A DNA stretch of 64,000 nucleotides from Haliclona indistincta. Taxonomy: Eukaryota > Porifera > Demospongiae > Haplosclerida > Chalinidae. The first letter of the stretch is position 1. Each line of letters starts with the position of its first letter. Of this stretch, positions 1 through 13,139 are shown piece by piece. The notes beneath the pieces are model-generated. The model was not told where the DNA came from and made no database searches. It worked only from the letters and a program-made list of their open reading frames with translations. Made by a program: the position numbers and the translations under genes. The stretch covers positions 16,277,174-16,341,173 of the forward strand of contig OZ024785.1 in NCBI GenBank assembly GCA_964017065.1, written 5' to 3'.

Positions 1-807
1 CTCTGTCTGATTGTCACAGTCACCTCAGTCAGTGTTGGTGGCTCACCATCCAAGATGTCTCGTGATACACTCATGTTCTCAATGGGCTCATCATTGACAC
101 TACAGTTAACAGTGGTAGCAGGAGCATTGGATACATTGAAGGAGAGAGTGAACTGAGGTGGGTCAGCATCTCGTGAAGAGATCAGAGAGAACTGGACTGG
201 AGAGCTGACTACTGGACCAGCTGTATGGGAAGATATTATAAAGGCTTGTTTTTAATTTAAAACTTACTATTATTGTTGTATGAGCTGAACCTGTACACTC
301 CAACTACTAGTGTGTGTCTAGTCTCATTAGTAGTGATCACACACTGGTAGAGACCTTCATTGTCTCCAATACCTCTTCCTTCGGGTCATGCCAGACCTAC
401 TTGATCATCTTCTACAACAACAAATGTTGTACTCTCTGTTATGTTACTATAGCATTGCTCAGAGTTGCAGTCAGCTCCACAGGATCATCCAGTCCTCCTG
501 GTCCATACCACTGGTAGTGTACTATACCAAGTGAGGGAGCAGCCTGACACCAGATTGCATCACTGTTGTTACCATCCTCATCTCCCAGGTCATCAACTCT
601 GAACCTAGCAGCATTGACCATGGCATGGTCGGGTAGTGTGCGGTTCTCACTAGCTAGAAACAGCCTCACACCTAACTCAGATTATGCAATATATGTGTTA
701 CTGTAGCAGAGGTACTGGCACTAACCTTCCTTAGGTAGTGCAGGAGCTTGTAGAACCAAGGACAATGGTAGATTCATTAGACAGAGCACAGCGGCCCACA
801 GCATCAT
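1..807 (-). pseudogene. Ig-like secreted/receptor protein, 5' part, disrupted and cut by the window edge
   Basis: Three exons can be read on the minus strand. Exon 1 (807-726) starts with two ATGs and encodes a hydrophobic signal peptide (MMLWAAVLCLMNLPLSLVL). Exon 2 (671-268) holds an Ig-like core: a cysteine (AIWCQA), a tryptophan (HYQWYGPGG) and a YxC motif (GLYQCVITTN). Exon 3 (220 to beyond base 1) continues with a second extracellular module (QFTLSFNVSNAP, TTVNCS). Splice phases agree at both junctions (1/2 and 1/2). Exon 2 is broken. After LSNAIVT the frame shifts to continue ITESTTFVVVEDD, and a TGA follows GLA before PEGRGIGDNEG. The exon is 404 bases, one short of a length that would keep frame. 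The family looks like the Ig/FN3 surface proteins common in sponges (inference). It is either a pseudogene or carries consensus errors. The 295 bases between it and the AP5S1 stop hold nothing I recognise. Confidence 0.6.
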
Positions 808-1102
808 TAGTGGAATAGCTTGAACTGACAAACTATAGTTTCAACCTATACACACTACCATTAATAATATGATTCACCAAAATTAATGTTATATGCATGG
901 ATGACCAGAAATGTGGTAAGATAACCAGAGACATACTAGAGTCAACAGCAGGAAGTGCTGCTTAACATTCCAACTACCTATCTAACAAGTATTCCGGCAC
1001 TCCTCTTCCAGGATCACATTGTTGTTACAATAGCCCGTGCAGCTTCAGAATCAATAGATGGATTATCACAATAATATTATAGTATTTACAAAGTGCATGG
1101 TT

Positions 1103-4100
1103 CTACATCTTAACACTGAGTATATTGTCAAGGTTTCTCTCGAGTTGCTTCATTAGCTTATGATTGATGAGTAGGAGCTGACCATTAGGAAGGAACACAT
1201 GCAGTATAGCTGATAGCTTCTCACCCTTTAGCATGATCTATAGTAATAGCAATCAGTGATTAGTGTGATATAATGACATTACCTCAGCAATCAGTGATTA
1301 GTGTGATATAATGACATTACCTCAGCAATCAGTGATTAGTGTGATATAATGACATTACCTCAGCAATCAGTGATTAGTGTGATATAATGACATTACCTCA
1401 GCAATCAGTGATTAGTGTGATATAATGACATTACCTCAGCAATCAGTGATTAGTGTGATATAGTGACATTACCTCAGCAATCAGTGATTAGTGTGATATA
1501 ATGACATTACCTCAGCAATCAGTGACTAGTGTGATATAATGGCATTACCTCAGCAATCAGTGATTAGTGTGATATAATGGCATTACCTCAGCAATCAGTG
1601 AGTAGTGTGATATAATGGCATTACCTCAGCAATCAGTGATTAGTGTGATATAATGGCATTACCTCAGCAATCAGTGACTAGTGTGATTTAACATCCTGCA
1701 GGCACCGTAACCACGACTCACCTTGTACTACTGCACTGATCCTCCTGTTCTGACCGCAGACCGCAATAGTCTGAGTGGGTTGGCGAAAGTGTAGGAGGGG
1801 TGGAGCCTCTGCCCGACACGCCCCAAGATGGGCGTGATCGGGGAGGGGCCTGGAGGTGGAGCCTCCATTTTCCCCAGTCCTCACACTGATCACGGGAGGG
1901 TGATGCACCCTCCCGGAAAGTTGGAGAGTGGGTGGGTGGGTGAATGCGTCGCTCTGAGCACCAGCGAGCGGTTCAGAGATGTTGCTGTCCTGTACTGGCG
2001 CGTGATTCCTTGTACGCATGCGTGTCGTGGTTTTTTGGGGCGGTGCAATCTCTTGCTCCGCCCCAGCGTCGCCTATTGGGTGTTAACTGCGTCTAACCTA
2101 CGGCTAAACTCCATTTAACATCCTGCAGGCACCGTAACCACGACTCACCTTGTACTACTGCACTGATCCTCCTGTTCTGACCGCAGACCGCAATAGTCTG
2201 AGTGGGTTGGCGAAAGTGTAGGAGGGGTGGAGCCTCTGCCCGACACGCCCCAAGATGGGCGTGATCGGGGAGGGGCCTGGAGGTGGAGCCTCCATTTTCC
2301 CCCAAGCCACCCCTCCATCCCCAAGCCAATGCACACACCTCCCTTACTTTGACCACATAATATCTTTCTATTTTTTATTTTATTTTTACATATGCATACA
2401 GCTAATACCTCACGCGTCCCCTACTAGTCAGCTGCTAGGATCCTTGTGTAGCTTGCCAGTTCCGCCCTTGGGATCTTTACGTATCTCAAGTACGCCAAGC
2501 TCTCCCACCTCCCGAGGGTCTTGATCACTGCGTCCTCTACGCCCCTTGCTGCCGCCGTAGTGGCCGCCCCGATCCTGAAGCTGTGGCTGCAGTAGTCCTT
2601 TTGGCTAATGCCCGCTTCGCCCAGTCCCTTCCGAAGCGCCTCAACGAACCTCCCTCTCGTGAGTGGGCGACCGTCCTCGTACCATAGATAATACAGTACA
2701 AGTGGATATGCAACGTGACCGCATACTGCTACATTGCCTGAAGACATCACTGCAGCGGATGACACGGATCTAAACTACGAAATTCCGTAAATGAATACGC
2801 GCGCGAGCGCGCGTGTACTCAGCTAGCTAGCCGCGCAAGACAGTAGTAGTGCTTCTCGCAGCGTTTGTACTACTATTAAGGAAGATAATGCTTTGATATT
2901 CCAGCAAATCTATTCTATAGATGCACCACATTGTTTATGCACAGTGAATCCTTAGTATTGTGAATAACTTTGGTATAAAGGGTGGAATTGTTGCTGTGCT
3001 TTAATGTGTGTTGTGGCTTGCTCAGAAGCGCAGTGTGTTTTTAAACACTCCAGTTAGTTGTACAAAGAGCTGACTTCCTGGATAATATCATCAGTCTTCA
3101 CCTAGAAGAAAATGTAGCCAAGTTTCTGTCTAAAAAGTAAATCAGAGCTGATACCAGCATTCTGGCTCTAGCTGCAAAAATACAACACAGGACGTCTTGA
3201 AATGTAGCCAGTTAGTTACAACAAGTAACTCCAGTTTCAAATATCCAACAAGAACGCTCCAGACATGTTCAGTACGACTAGTTTAGTCTAAAAAGAAGCA
3301 AGAACAGCTTGTCTTTGGATTAAAACCACTGTAGCAAGCCATTGCACTGTACTCGAGCAACGAGTTGTCGCTAGTTTGCTGCGCTGGACAGTACTGAGTA
3401 TCTGGAGACGGTCTACAAGACATCTGGGCTCCTAGAATTCCACCAAGAACTTGATTTCTCTATAAAACTGAAGTTGACCCTTTGGCTGGCGCAAGTGTGA
3501 AGGCGCTAATAGTCCCGCGAGATCTCACAGGTGAGCCTCTGAGGCGTGGGAGTACCGCTGCAGTGACTGCTTCAGCAGTCTCCGTGTATTTTCCCGTATA
3601 CGCGCTCGTTGCATATCCACTTGTACTGTATTATCTATGCTCGTACCGAAAAAGCGGACCTGGGCCCGCCCCTCTTCGCTGTAGGTAGCTCCACACGGCT
3701 GATACTGGGCAAAGGCAAGAACCAGTGCGCCCCACGAACAAATCCACCCCCTTTCGGAATGGATCTGTCTTGGACTGCTTGATCGTTACTTTCAGTAGCG
3801 ACGGTGACCGGCGGCAGTCTACAGCTATGTCCTTCACCGTTAGGTGGCAACTAGGGTCAAACGCGCTGTCTGACGGTACCGTGAGCTCCCCTATTCTGAG
3901 GAAAGCAAAGAAGCTGAGGCAGCACGCTGCCCACATCATGCTGGTGTCAAAATCTTTTGTCGCCCACACCCGGTTTAGCTGACGAAGGATGTCGGGCGTG
4001 ATCGGCAGCCTGACTCTGCTGCTAGCTCCTTTTTCGGCTTCGGTTCGCTTAACCCCTTTTAGTACATACTCCAGTTTTGGAAACGGGGCGCTGAACGGGT

Positions 4101-7100
4101 CGGGCATGTTCTCAAGTGCCGCACAGCTGACAGATACACTTTTATGGTACGAAATTTTAACCCTTGTACAGCTAAGTAAGATACAAACTGACATAGCACC
4201 GCCTCCTTCACATGAATTGGCTCCGCCTCTGCCGCTTGACAGAAGTTAAGGTATCTGTTCTTTCCACTCCGATAGGTCCGCTGTGTGGAGACTGTCAGAC
4301 CTTTTGCAAAATACCCACGAACAGCTGCCTCCAGGTGGGGGAGGTCCAGTCCGGTTGGTGATGAATCAGGAGCTGCTGGAGTTCGTCTGGAACTGGCGTT
4401 GGGCGATGCTTTTTTGCGGCGGGCACCTGTTGAAAGAACCGGGGGATATTATCGCGGGATAGGGCATCCGCCGCTATGTTATGCTTTCCAGCTATGTGTG
4501 CTGCTTTTAGTGAGAAACCGAAAGATGTCTGAAAGAAGAACAGGCACCGAGCAAGGTGCATGGCCAGCGGGTCCTTGCTCTTTCCTGAGTTTATGATACT
4601 CACCGCAGCTGAGTTGTCAGAGAACCACTGTATCTTCTTTCCCGCCCACGACCGACCCCAGAGTACACTTGCCATGACGATAGGAAGTAACTCCTTGACT
4701 GTTATATGCACATGTGCCCACGACTCTGGCCAGGAGTACTGGAACCAGCGACCACTCCTGGTGAATGCGCCACAACCCCAGTTTCCTGATGCATCCGACG
4801 TAACTATCCCTGTGCTCCCCGGCGCTTCTCCTTCTGCCAGCATTCCAATGCCGTTCCAGTCTGCGAGAAAGAGAGACCACCATTCCATGTCCGACCTGAA
4901 TCCTGCGTTCAACCTAATGTGATGGTGCAAACGCGTAACGACCTTCGACAGATCAATGATTCTTCTCACGAAACTCCTACCCGGTCTGACCACCTTACCA
5001 GCATGATGCAGGTGTCCCAGAAGCGACAGCAACTCTCTCTTTGTGCATGTTGTTCTCGACCTCCACCCCTCGATTGACCTTCTTAGCCTCAAAAGCTTCT
5101 CCTCCGGTAGGCGCAACTCCAACCTTTCTGTGTCCAGCAGTATTCCCAGGAAGGTCAGCTTTGTTGTAGGTCCCTCTAACTTCTTCTGGGATACTTTTAC
5201 CCCCAGCTGGTCGCACACTTGTAGCGTCGTCTGCAGAGAGCTTGCGCAAACTCCTGAGTTTCTTGGACCACATATCAGGTAATCGTCTAGGTAGTGGATT
5301 ACTGTAACCCCCTGCTCTCTGAGTATCCACTGCAGACAATCCGCCACTGTATTGAATATTTTTGGCGCTGATCTGAGGCCGAATGGAAGTGCTGTGTCTA
5401 CTAAGAGTGAGCCCCGCCATGTCATTCCCAACAGAGGACGATCGTCTGGGTGGACTGGCACCATCCTGTAGGCACTTTCCAGGTCTACCTTCGCTAGCAG
5501 GGCCCCTCTTCCTGTCGCTAGGATCATTTTGGCTGCCCAGTCTACCGACGTATATGTGAGTGAGCACAATGATGGGTCGATTCCATCGTTCACACTGCTT
5601 CCCTCTGGGTGTGACAAGTCTAGTATCAGCCTCCATTTTTCTTTGTCATGTCCCTTCGGAATCACTCCAAAACGGTTGACTTGAACATTAGCCCTGCTGA
5701 TACCGACTGGACACACTATCCTCCCTTTTTCCTTTTCCTCTCTTAGGTACTCCTCCACTACCTGTGGGTTCTGTTTTGCCGACAACATGTTGCTCCGAGC
5801 GCTCTTGTGCTCACATTCTCTGTAGTTGAACCCAATCCTGAACCCCTCTGATAACCCTGTTAACAGGTAGCGGGCACATTCCCTGTCAGGTAGAGCCCTC
5901 ATGTGCCACTCCCATGCCTTCACTGACAACGGTGAGACCACCCTCTTCAAGTCCTCTGGTAGATCCACTCTCACTTGTGGCGCCCTTGCTGAGAATATCA
6001 GTAACTCCTCCATATATTCGTACTGACCTCCTCTGAATGGGTCCGGAAGCTTTACCTCTGCAGCAGATGAGAAGAACAGTCACCTCCCTCGTAGCTCCTA
6101 TAGAGCTACACACAACTATCTTGCCTATATCTCTTTGTTTATTAATTTTTATTATTATTACTATTTTTTGTTGCTCACAACACACTGCACACAATACATA
6201 AATGTGTCATGACCTCCAACGCTGACTGTTAATCATACTGGCGATATATATAGAAGGATAAATACCACTTCCACGGCACACTGGGATAAATGATAACTTG
6301 TGCCATGATCCGGGTCATGTGAAGACCAGTTGAATGCGCTATGTCCTTTGTTTACTTCCTCTGCTCCGCCCCGTTCTGGCCACGCCCCTTTCCGCGTGCA
6401 CAATCAATAGCCTTGTGATCCTCGTTACAGCCTAGTGTCGAGCAGACGTGCCTAAACTTGCAGTACGGCTCGAACCTGCATCTCCCTGTATTCCACGAGT
6501 GGCATATCTTGTCCCCTCGTGCCCTACTGGATGGTCTGGAATCCGCCCTGGTGCTCGATCTCTCCGCGTAGCCGTACCCGGATCGTGGCTCCTGACCCAA
6601 CTGCAAGGCACACTCCGAACTCGGATGGTCGGCCTCTTGGCAATGCCGGCAAACTCGCGGACCCCTCCCCGCTACTTGTTGCGCCAGGAAGGTGACCGCG
6701 TATAGGGAGCTGTTCAACTTCCCCCACTCCAGGTCTACTGCTGAGGCTGCTTGCTGGCGAAACATGCTGTCATAATCTCGCCATCCATTACCTCCACAGC
6801 GGCGCGCCTCTCTCATGATCAGAGCCATGTAAGCCCAGAGCTCGCGGGTCTTGTGAGGGTATTTCTCTCCGAACACAGCGGCGTAAGAACAAAAACATTG
6901 CGCCCATGATGTGACATCGGGCACCTCCCTCCTGCCTGCTCTCCCTCCGATCCAGGAGCATACGGCCGCTGCAATCCCACCCGCTCCTCCTTGTTCTACT
7001 CTCCTGCGACCCACCTCGATATTATCTTTTAGGAGTTCCGCCATGTCAACATACTCTCCTTTCTGGATTTTTGTTACTATCTTTGCTGGCACCACTGGCA

Positions 7101-10100
7101 ACCCCTCCCCTAGCGTGAATGGGGCATGAGGTGCCGTCTTATGGCCAGGTACCACCAACCCGCCTGCCTTCTCTTTTCCTTTGCTTGGCGGCTCCTCCTC
7201 CTTGTCCTTTTCGCCCTCTCCGCCGCCCTCCTCAATAAGCGGCACCTCCTCCAGAGTTGGGTCTAGGGTATCGTCGGGATCTTCCTCACCTGTGGGGGTA
7301 CCCAATAGCTTGTGGAGTTGTAGCTCAAACTGTGTGTGTGTGTGTGCGTGTGTGTTCGCCACCAAGTTGCATTTTCCAGCAATCAACCGGGACCCCGTTC
7401 TACCCCACGCTCGTCCTGACCCCACGCAGGACCCAGCGTCTCGACCCCGTGCGAGAGATCTGTCTGTCCTGACCCCGTGCAGGGAACTCTCTGCATCTCG
7501 ACCCCATGCGAGACTATCAGTCCTGACCCCTTGCAGGACTCACTGTATCCCGCCCTGTGCGGGATTCCTGTCCTGACCCTCCGCTGGTGCTCGTCTTGTC
7601 CCAGCGGGGCAAACTTCCTCCCTGCCTGGCAGAGGCCCGCTTGCCTCCTCCGGTACCACCGTCCAGCTGGATTCCCTCTTTCACATTTTTTTTTTTTTTT
7701 TACAACAAATGCCCGTTTTATGCGTGCGCTAGTGTTGTTTCCAGTGCTTACCCTCGCTAGGTTCTCTCATGACCGTCCTCAACTCGTCTCTCAGCATTGG
7801 AAGGAGGCCTTTCATTGTCGACTCTACAAGCCCACGGATCTCGGCGGCTGTCATCGCTGGGTTGTCGCCGTCCTCGCACATCCTTGTGAAGGTAGAGGGA
7901 ACTGTCGAAGATGCTTTGAATGCGTCGCTCTGAGCACCAGCGAGCGGTTCAGAGATGTTGCTGTCCTGTACTGGCGCGTGATTCCTTGTACGCATGCGTG
8001 TCGTGGTTTTTTGGGGCGGTGCAATCTCTTGCTCCGCCCCAGCGTCGCCTATTGGGTGTTAACTGCGTCTAACCTACGGCTAAACTCCATATAATGGCAT
8101 TACCTCAGCAATCAGTGACTAGTGTGATATAATGGCATTACCTCAGCAATCAGTGATTAGTGTGATATAATGGCATTACCTCAGCAATCAGTGATTAGTG
8201 TGATATAATGGCATTACCTCAGCAATCAGTGACTAGTGTGATATAATGGCATTACCTCAGCAATCAGTGAGTAGTGTGATATAATGGCATTACCTCAGCA
8301 ATCAGTGATTAGTGTGATATAATGACATTACCTCAGCAATCAGTGATTAGTGTGATATAATGGCATTACCTCAGCAATCAGTGATTAGTGTGATATAATG
8401 ACATTACCTCAGCAATCAGTGATTAGTGTGATATAATGGCATTACCTCAGCAATCAGTGATTAGTGTGATATAATGACATTACCTCAGCAATCAGTGATT
8501 AGTGTGATATAATGACATTACCTCAGCAATCAGTGATTAGTGTGATATAATGACATTACCTCAGCAATCAGTGACTAGTGTGATATAATGGCATTACCTC
8601 AGCAATCAGTGATTAGTGTGATATAATGGCATTACCTCAGCAATCAGTGAGTAGTGTGATATAATGGCATTACCTCAGCAATCAGTGACTAGTGTGATAT
8701 AATGACATTACCTCAGCAATCAGTGATTAGTGTGATATAATGACATTACCTCAGCAATCAGTGATTAGTGTGATATAATGACATTACCTCAGCAATCAGT
8801 GATTAGTGTGATATAATGACATTACCTCAGCAATCAGTGATTAGTGTGATATAATGGCATTACCTCAGCAATCAGTGATTAGTGTGATATAATGACATTA
8901 CCTCAGCAATCAGTGACTAGTGTGATATAATGACATTACCTCAGCAATCAGTGATTAGTGTGATATAATGACAATACCTCAGCAATCAGTGATTAGTGTG
9001 ATATAATGGCATTACCTCAGCAATCAGTGATTAGTGTGATATAATGACAATACCTCAGCAATCAGTGATTAGTGTGATATAATGACATTACCTCAGCAAT
9101 CAGTGATTAGTGTGATATAATGACATTACCTCAGCAATCAGTGATTAGTGTGATATAATGGCATTACCTCAGCAATCAGTGACTAGTGTGATATAATGAC
9201 ATTACCTCAGCAATCAGTGATTAGTGTGATATAATGACATTACCTCAGCAATCAGTGATTAGTGTGATATAATGGCATTACCTCAGCAATCAGTGATTAG
9301 TGTGATATAATGACATTACCTCAGCAATCAGTGACTAGTGTGATATAATGACATTACCTCAGCAATCAGTGATTAGTGTGATATAATGACATTACCTCAG
9401 CAATCAGTGACTAGTGTGATATAATGACATTACCTCAGCAATCAGTGATTAGTGTGATATAATGGCATTACCTCAGCAATCAGTGATTAGTGTGATATAA
9501 TGGCATTACCTCAGCAATCAGTGATTAGTGTGATATAATGACATTACCTCAGCAATCAGTGATTAGTGTGATATAATGACATTACCTCAGCAATCAGTGA
9601 TTAGTGTGATATAATGACATTACCTCAGCAATCAGTGATTAGTGTGATATAATGACATTACCTCAGCAATCAGTGATTAGTGTGATATAATGACATTACC
9701 TCAGCAATCAGTGATTAGTGTGATATAATGGCATTACATCAGCAATCAGTGATTAGTGTGATATAATGACATTACCTCAGCAATCAGTGATTAGTGTGAT
9801 ATAATGACATTACCTCAGCAATCAGTGATTAGTGTGATATAATGACATTACCTCAGCAATCAGTGATTAGTGTGATATAATGACATTACCTCAGCAATCA
9901 GTGACTAGTGTGATATAATGGCATTACCTCAGCAATCAGTGATTAGTGTGATATAATGACATTACCTCAGCAATCAGTGACTAGTGTGATATAATGGCAT
10001 TACCTCAGCAATCAGTGACTAGTGTGATATAATGGCATTACCTCAGCAATCAGTGATTAGTGTGATATAATGACATTACCTCAGCAATCAGTGATTAGTG

Positions 10101-13071
10101 ACATTACCTCAGCAATCAGTGATTAGTGTGATATAATGGCATTACCTCAGCAATCAGTGATTAGTGTGATATAATGACATTACCTCAGCAATCAGTGATT
10201 AGTGTGATATAATGACATTACCTCAGCAATCAGTGATTAGTGTGATATAATGACATTACCTCAGCAATCAGTGATTAGTGTGATATAATGGCATTACCTC
10301 AGCAATCAGTGACTAGTGTGATATAATGACATTACCTCAGCAATCAGTGACTAGTGTGATATAATGACATTACCTCAGCAATCAGTGATTAGTGTGATAT
10401 AATGACATTACCTCAGCAATCAGTGATTAGTGTGATATAATGACATTACCTCAGCAATCAGTGATTAGTGACATTACCTCAGCAATCAGTGATTAGTGTG
10501 ATATAATGGCATTACCTCAGCAATCAGTGATTAGTGTGATATAATGACATTACCTCAGCAATCAGTGATTAGTGTGATATAATGGCATTACCTCAGCAAT
10601 CAGTGATTAGTGTGATATAATGGCATTACCTCAGCAATCAGTGATTAGTGTGATATAATGGCATTACCTCAGCAATCAGTGATTAGTGTGATATAATGGC
10701 ATTACCTCAGCAATCAGTGATTAGTGTGATATAATGACATTACCTCAGCAATCAGTGATTAGTGTGATATAATGACATTACCTCAGCAATCAGTGATTAG
10801 TGTGATATAATGACATTACCTCAGCAATCAGTGATTAGTGTGATATAATGGCATTACCTCAGCAATCAGTGATTAGTGTGATATAATGACATTACCTCAG
10901 CAATCAGTGATTAGTGTGATATAATGACATTACCTCAGCAATCAGTGATTAGTGTGATATAATGACATTACCTCAGCAATCAGTGATTAGTGTGATATAA
11001 TGACATTACCTCAGCAATCAGTGATTAGTGTGATATAATGGCATTACCTCAGCAATCAGTGATTAGTGTGATATAATGACATTACCTCAGCAATCAGTGA
11101 TTAGTGTGATATAATGGCATTACCTCAGCAATCAGTGATTAGTGTGATATAATGACAATACCTCAGCAATCAGTGATTAGTGTGATATAATGGCATTACC
11201 TCAGCAATCAGTGACTAGTGTGATATAATGACATTACCTCAGCAATCAGTGATTAGTGTGATATAATGACATTACCTCAGCAATCAGTGATTAGTGTGAT
11301 ATAATGACATTACCTCAGCAATCAGTGATTAGTGTGATATAATGACAATACCTCAGCAATCAGTGATTAGTGTGATATAATGACATTACCTCAGCAATCA
11401 GTGATTAGTGTGATATAATGACATTACCTCAGCAATCTTTTGTTCCAATGAAAGAACATGCTCTTGAATCAGCTTGATGATAATATTGAGCACACTATCA
11501 GCAGTGAGTCTGTTATCATCAGAATCACAGATCATGACAAATCCACACCTAGTGACAGAGGGAAGGAGAGGGAGAGAGAGGGAAGAAGAGGGGGAGAGAG
11601 GGAAGGAGAGGGAGAGAGAGGGAAGGAGAGGGGGAGAGAGGGAAGGAGAGGGGGAGAGAGGGAAGGAGAGAGGGAAGGAGAGGAGGAGAGAGGGAAGGAG
11701 AGAGGGAGAGAGGGAAGGAGAGGGGGAAAGAGGGAAGGAGAGGGGGAGAGAGGGAAGGAGAGCAGGGTCACTCGTAGAGTCAGAAAACCTGTGTAAGTAT
11801 GCTCGAACGGATTTCCGTGAATCGACTAAAAACAGCTAAAATCTCTAACAAAAATTTTGTTCTACACAAATTGCTAATGCAGCCAAATACTACACTATTT
11901 TATACAGCAGGCATTGGTTGACACAGAAACAACCAATAAGCATCTCTGACATGTGTGTACCCAGTTCACACAGCACCTACTGTGTGTGTGAGTAGATGTT
12001 TCATTTTTGAGTTTTGACAGGTAGCGAGAGTTCTGTACTGCTGACAGCACAATGTTCATTTCCTATCCTAGCTAAACCACACCCACACTCACCCATCACA
12101 CACTTGCCATAGCACTGTTTTAGCGGTAGTGAAAGGGTCACCATGAGACAACCTGTACAGCAACACACCATGACACAGCATCATGATCCATCCACTCACC
12201 TGAACAAGCCCTTCTCTCCCAGTGATAACCTAGAGGAGGAGCCATTACACATCAATCAATGATCACACTAACCCTTCTCTACTGCTGGCCTCCTCCTTGA
12301 TATAGCCACGTGGTATCTGTACCTTAGCCTCCATTCTGAACCCATACTCACTCTGGACCCTACATGCTACCTGTATATGGACAGCATGATCGTAATAATA
12401 GTTACAAGCAGTGAATTTGTATATTTTGTAGTATCTAGACGTATAATATTAACCCTTTTCTTAAGTCAAAAATATAGCTTGAATTACATACAACAGTATA
12501 TTCTGATATACTGGAAGCCCTAAATACTGGAAACCCTAAATCCAGTACAGTTATTTGAAGACACTGATATTTAAATAATCTTTAAATTCTGATTTCAATT
12601 GGAAGCATGCTAGTTATTCACAGATCATGAATGGTGCGCTAAAGAGCACACACACACACAAAAAAAGCAAAAAGCAAAGCCTCTCGCTGCCTATTACAGG
12701 TCACGCGTTCCTGGACAAGCCAGGGCACCTGTGCACTAAGCAGGTACGATGTGCCGGTGCTATGAGCACTCCTGGAGCCCGGGCAAGGAACTCGCAGGAG
12801 GTACCAACCATGCCTCCCACTGCCGGTGTGGGCACCCTGTAGTCCCACCACTACCATTAGTGGTACAATGAGACACAGTCGGTGTGCTTTGCTCCCCCAG
12901 TACAAGACCAGGTACCCGTTTTACAGATGGGTGGGCGGGTGGGCTGGAGTACTTGTGATGTTTTTTATTGTTCTTTTTTTTTCCTCCTGCCCTGGGATTC
13001 GAACCAGTGTCCTCCAGTGTCCTCTTGGTCATAAACCCAGGACTCTACCAGTTGAACCACCAGGGCACCCA

Positions 13072-13139
<68 letters not shown>

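Larger units (their letters stand above)
1688..8090 (-). mobile_element. Ngaro-type tyrosine-recombinase retrotransposon
   Basis: A 6.4-kb element coding on the minus strand in the order gag-like ORF, RT-RNase H, tyrosine recombinase. It has split direct repeats rather than LTRs: segment A (188 bp) at 1688-1875 and 2115-2302, segment B (174 bp) at 1941-2114 and 7917-8090. Read on the coding strand this is the A1 - genes - B1 A2 B2 layout that defines Ngaro elements, as opposed to the inverted repeats of DIRS. There is no target duplication. The minisatellite is interrupted cleanly, with an AT dinucleotide shared at all junctions. The recombinase ORF is dead in this copy (frameshift and nested transposon), so it cannot move by itself. 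Confidence 0.9.

Noticed and set aside
1249..11437. CRISPR-like array of regular repeats
   Set aside because: There are no unique spacers between the repeats; units are head-to-tail and only 38 bp long. The context is a eukaryotic intron.
11559..11771. Charged GERE-rich proteins in GA/CT tracts (also 15946, 18571, 19580, 23447)
   Set aside because: Low-complexity translations of microsatellites in introns.
12995..13067. Functional tRNA gene on the minus strand
   Set aside because: A and B boxes are present, but the acceptor and T stems cannot both form and extra bases sit in the variable region. Better explained as a SINE head.
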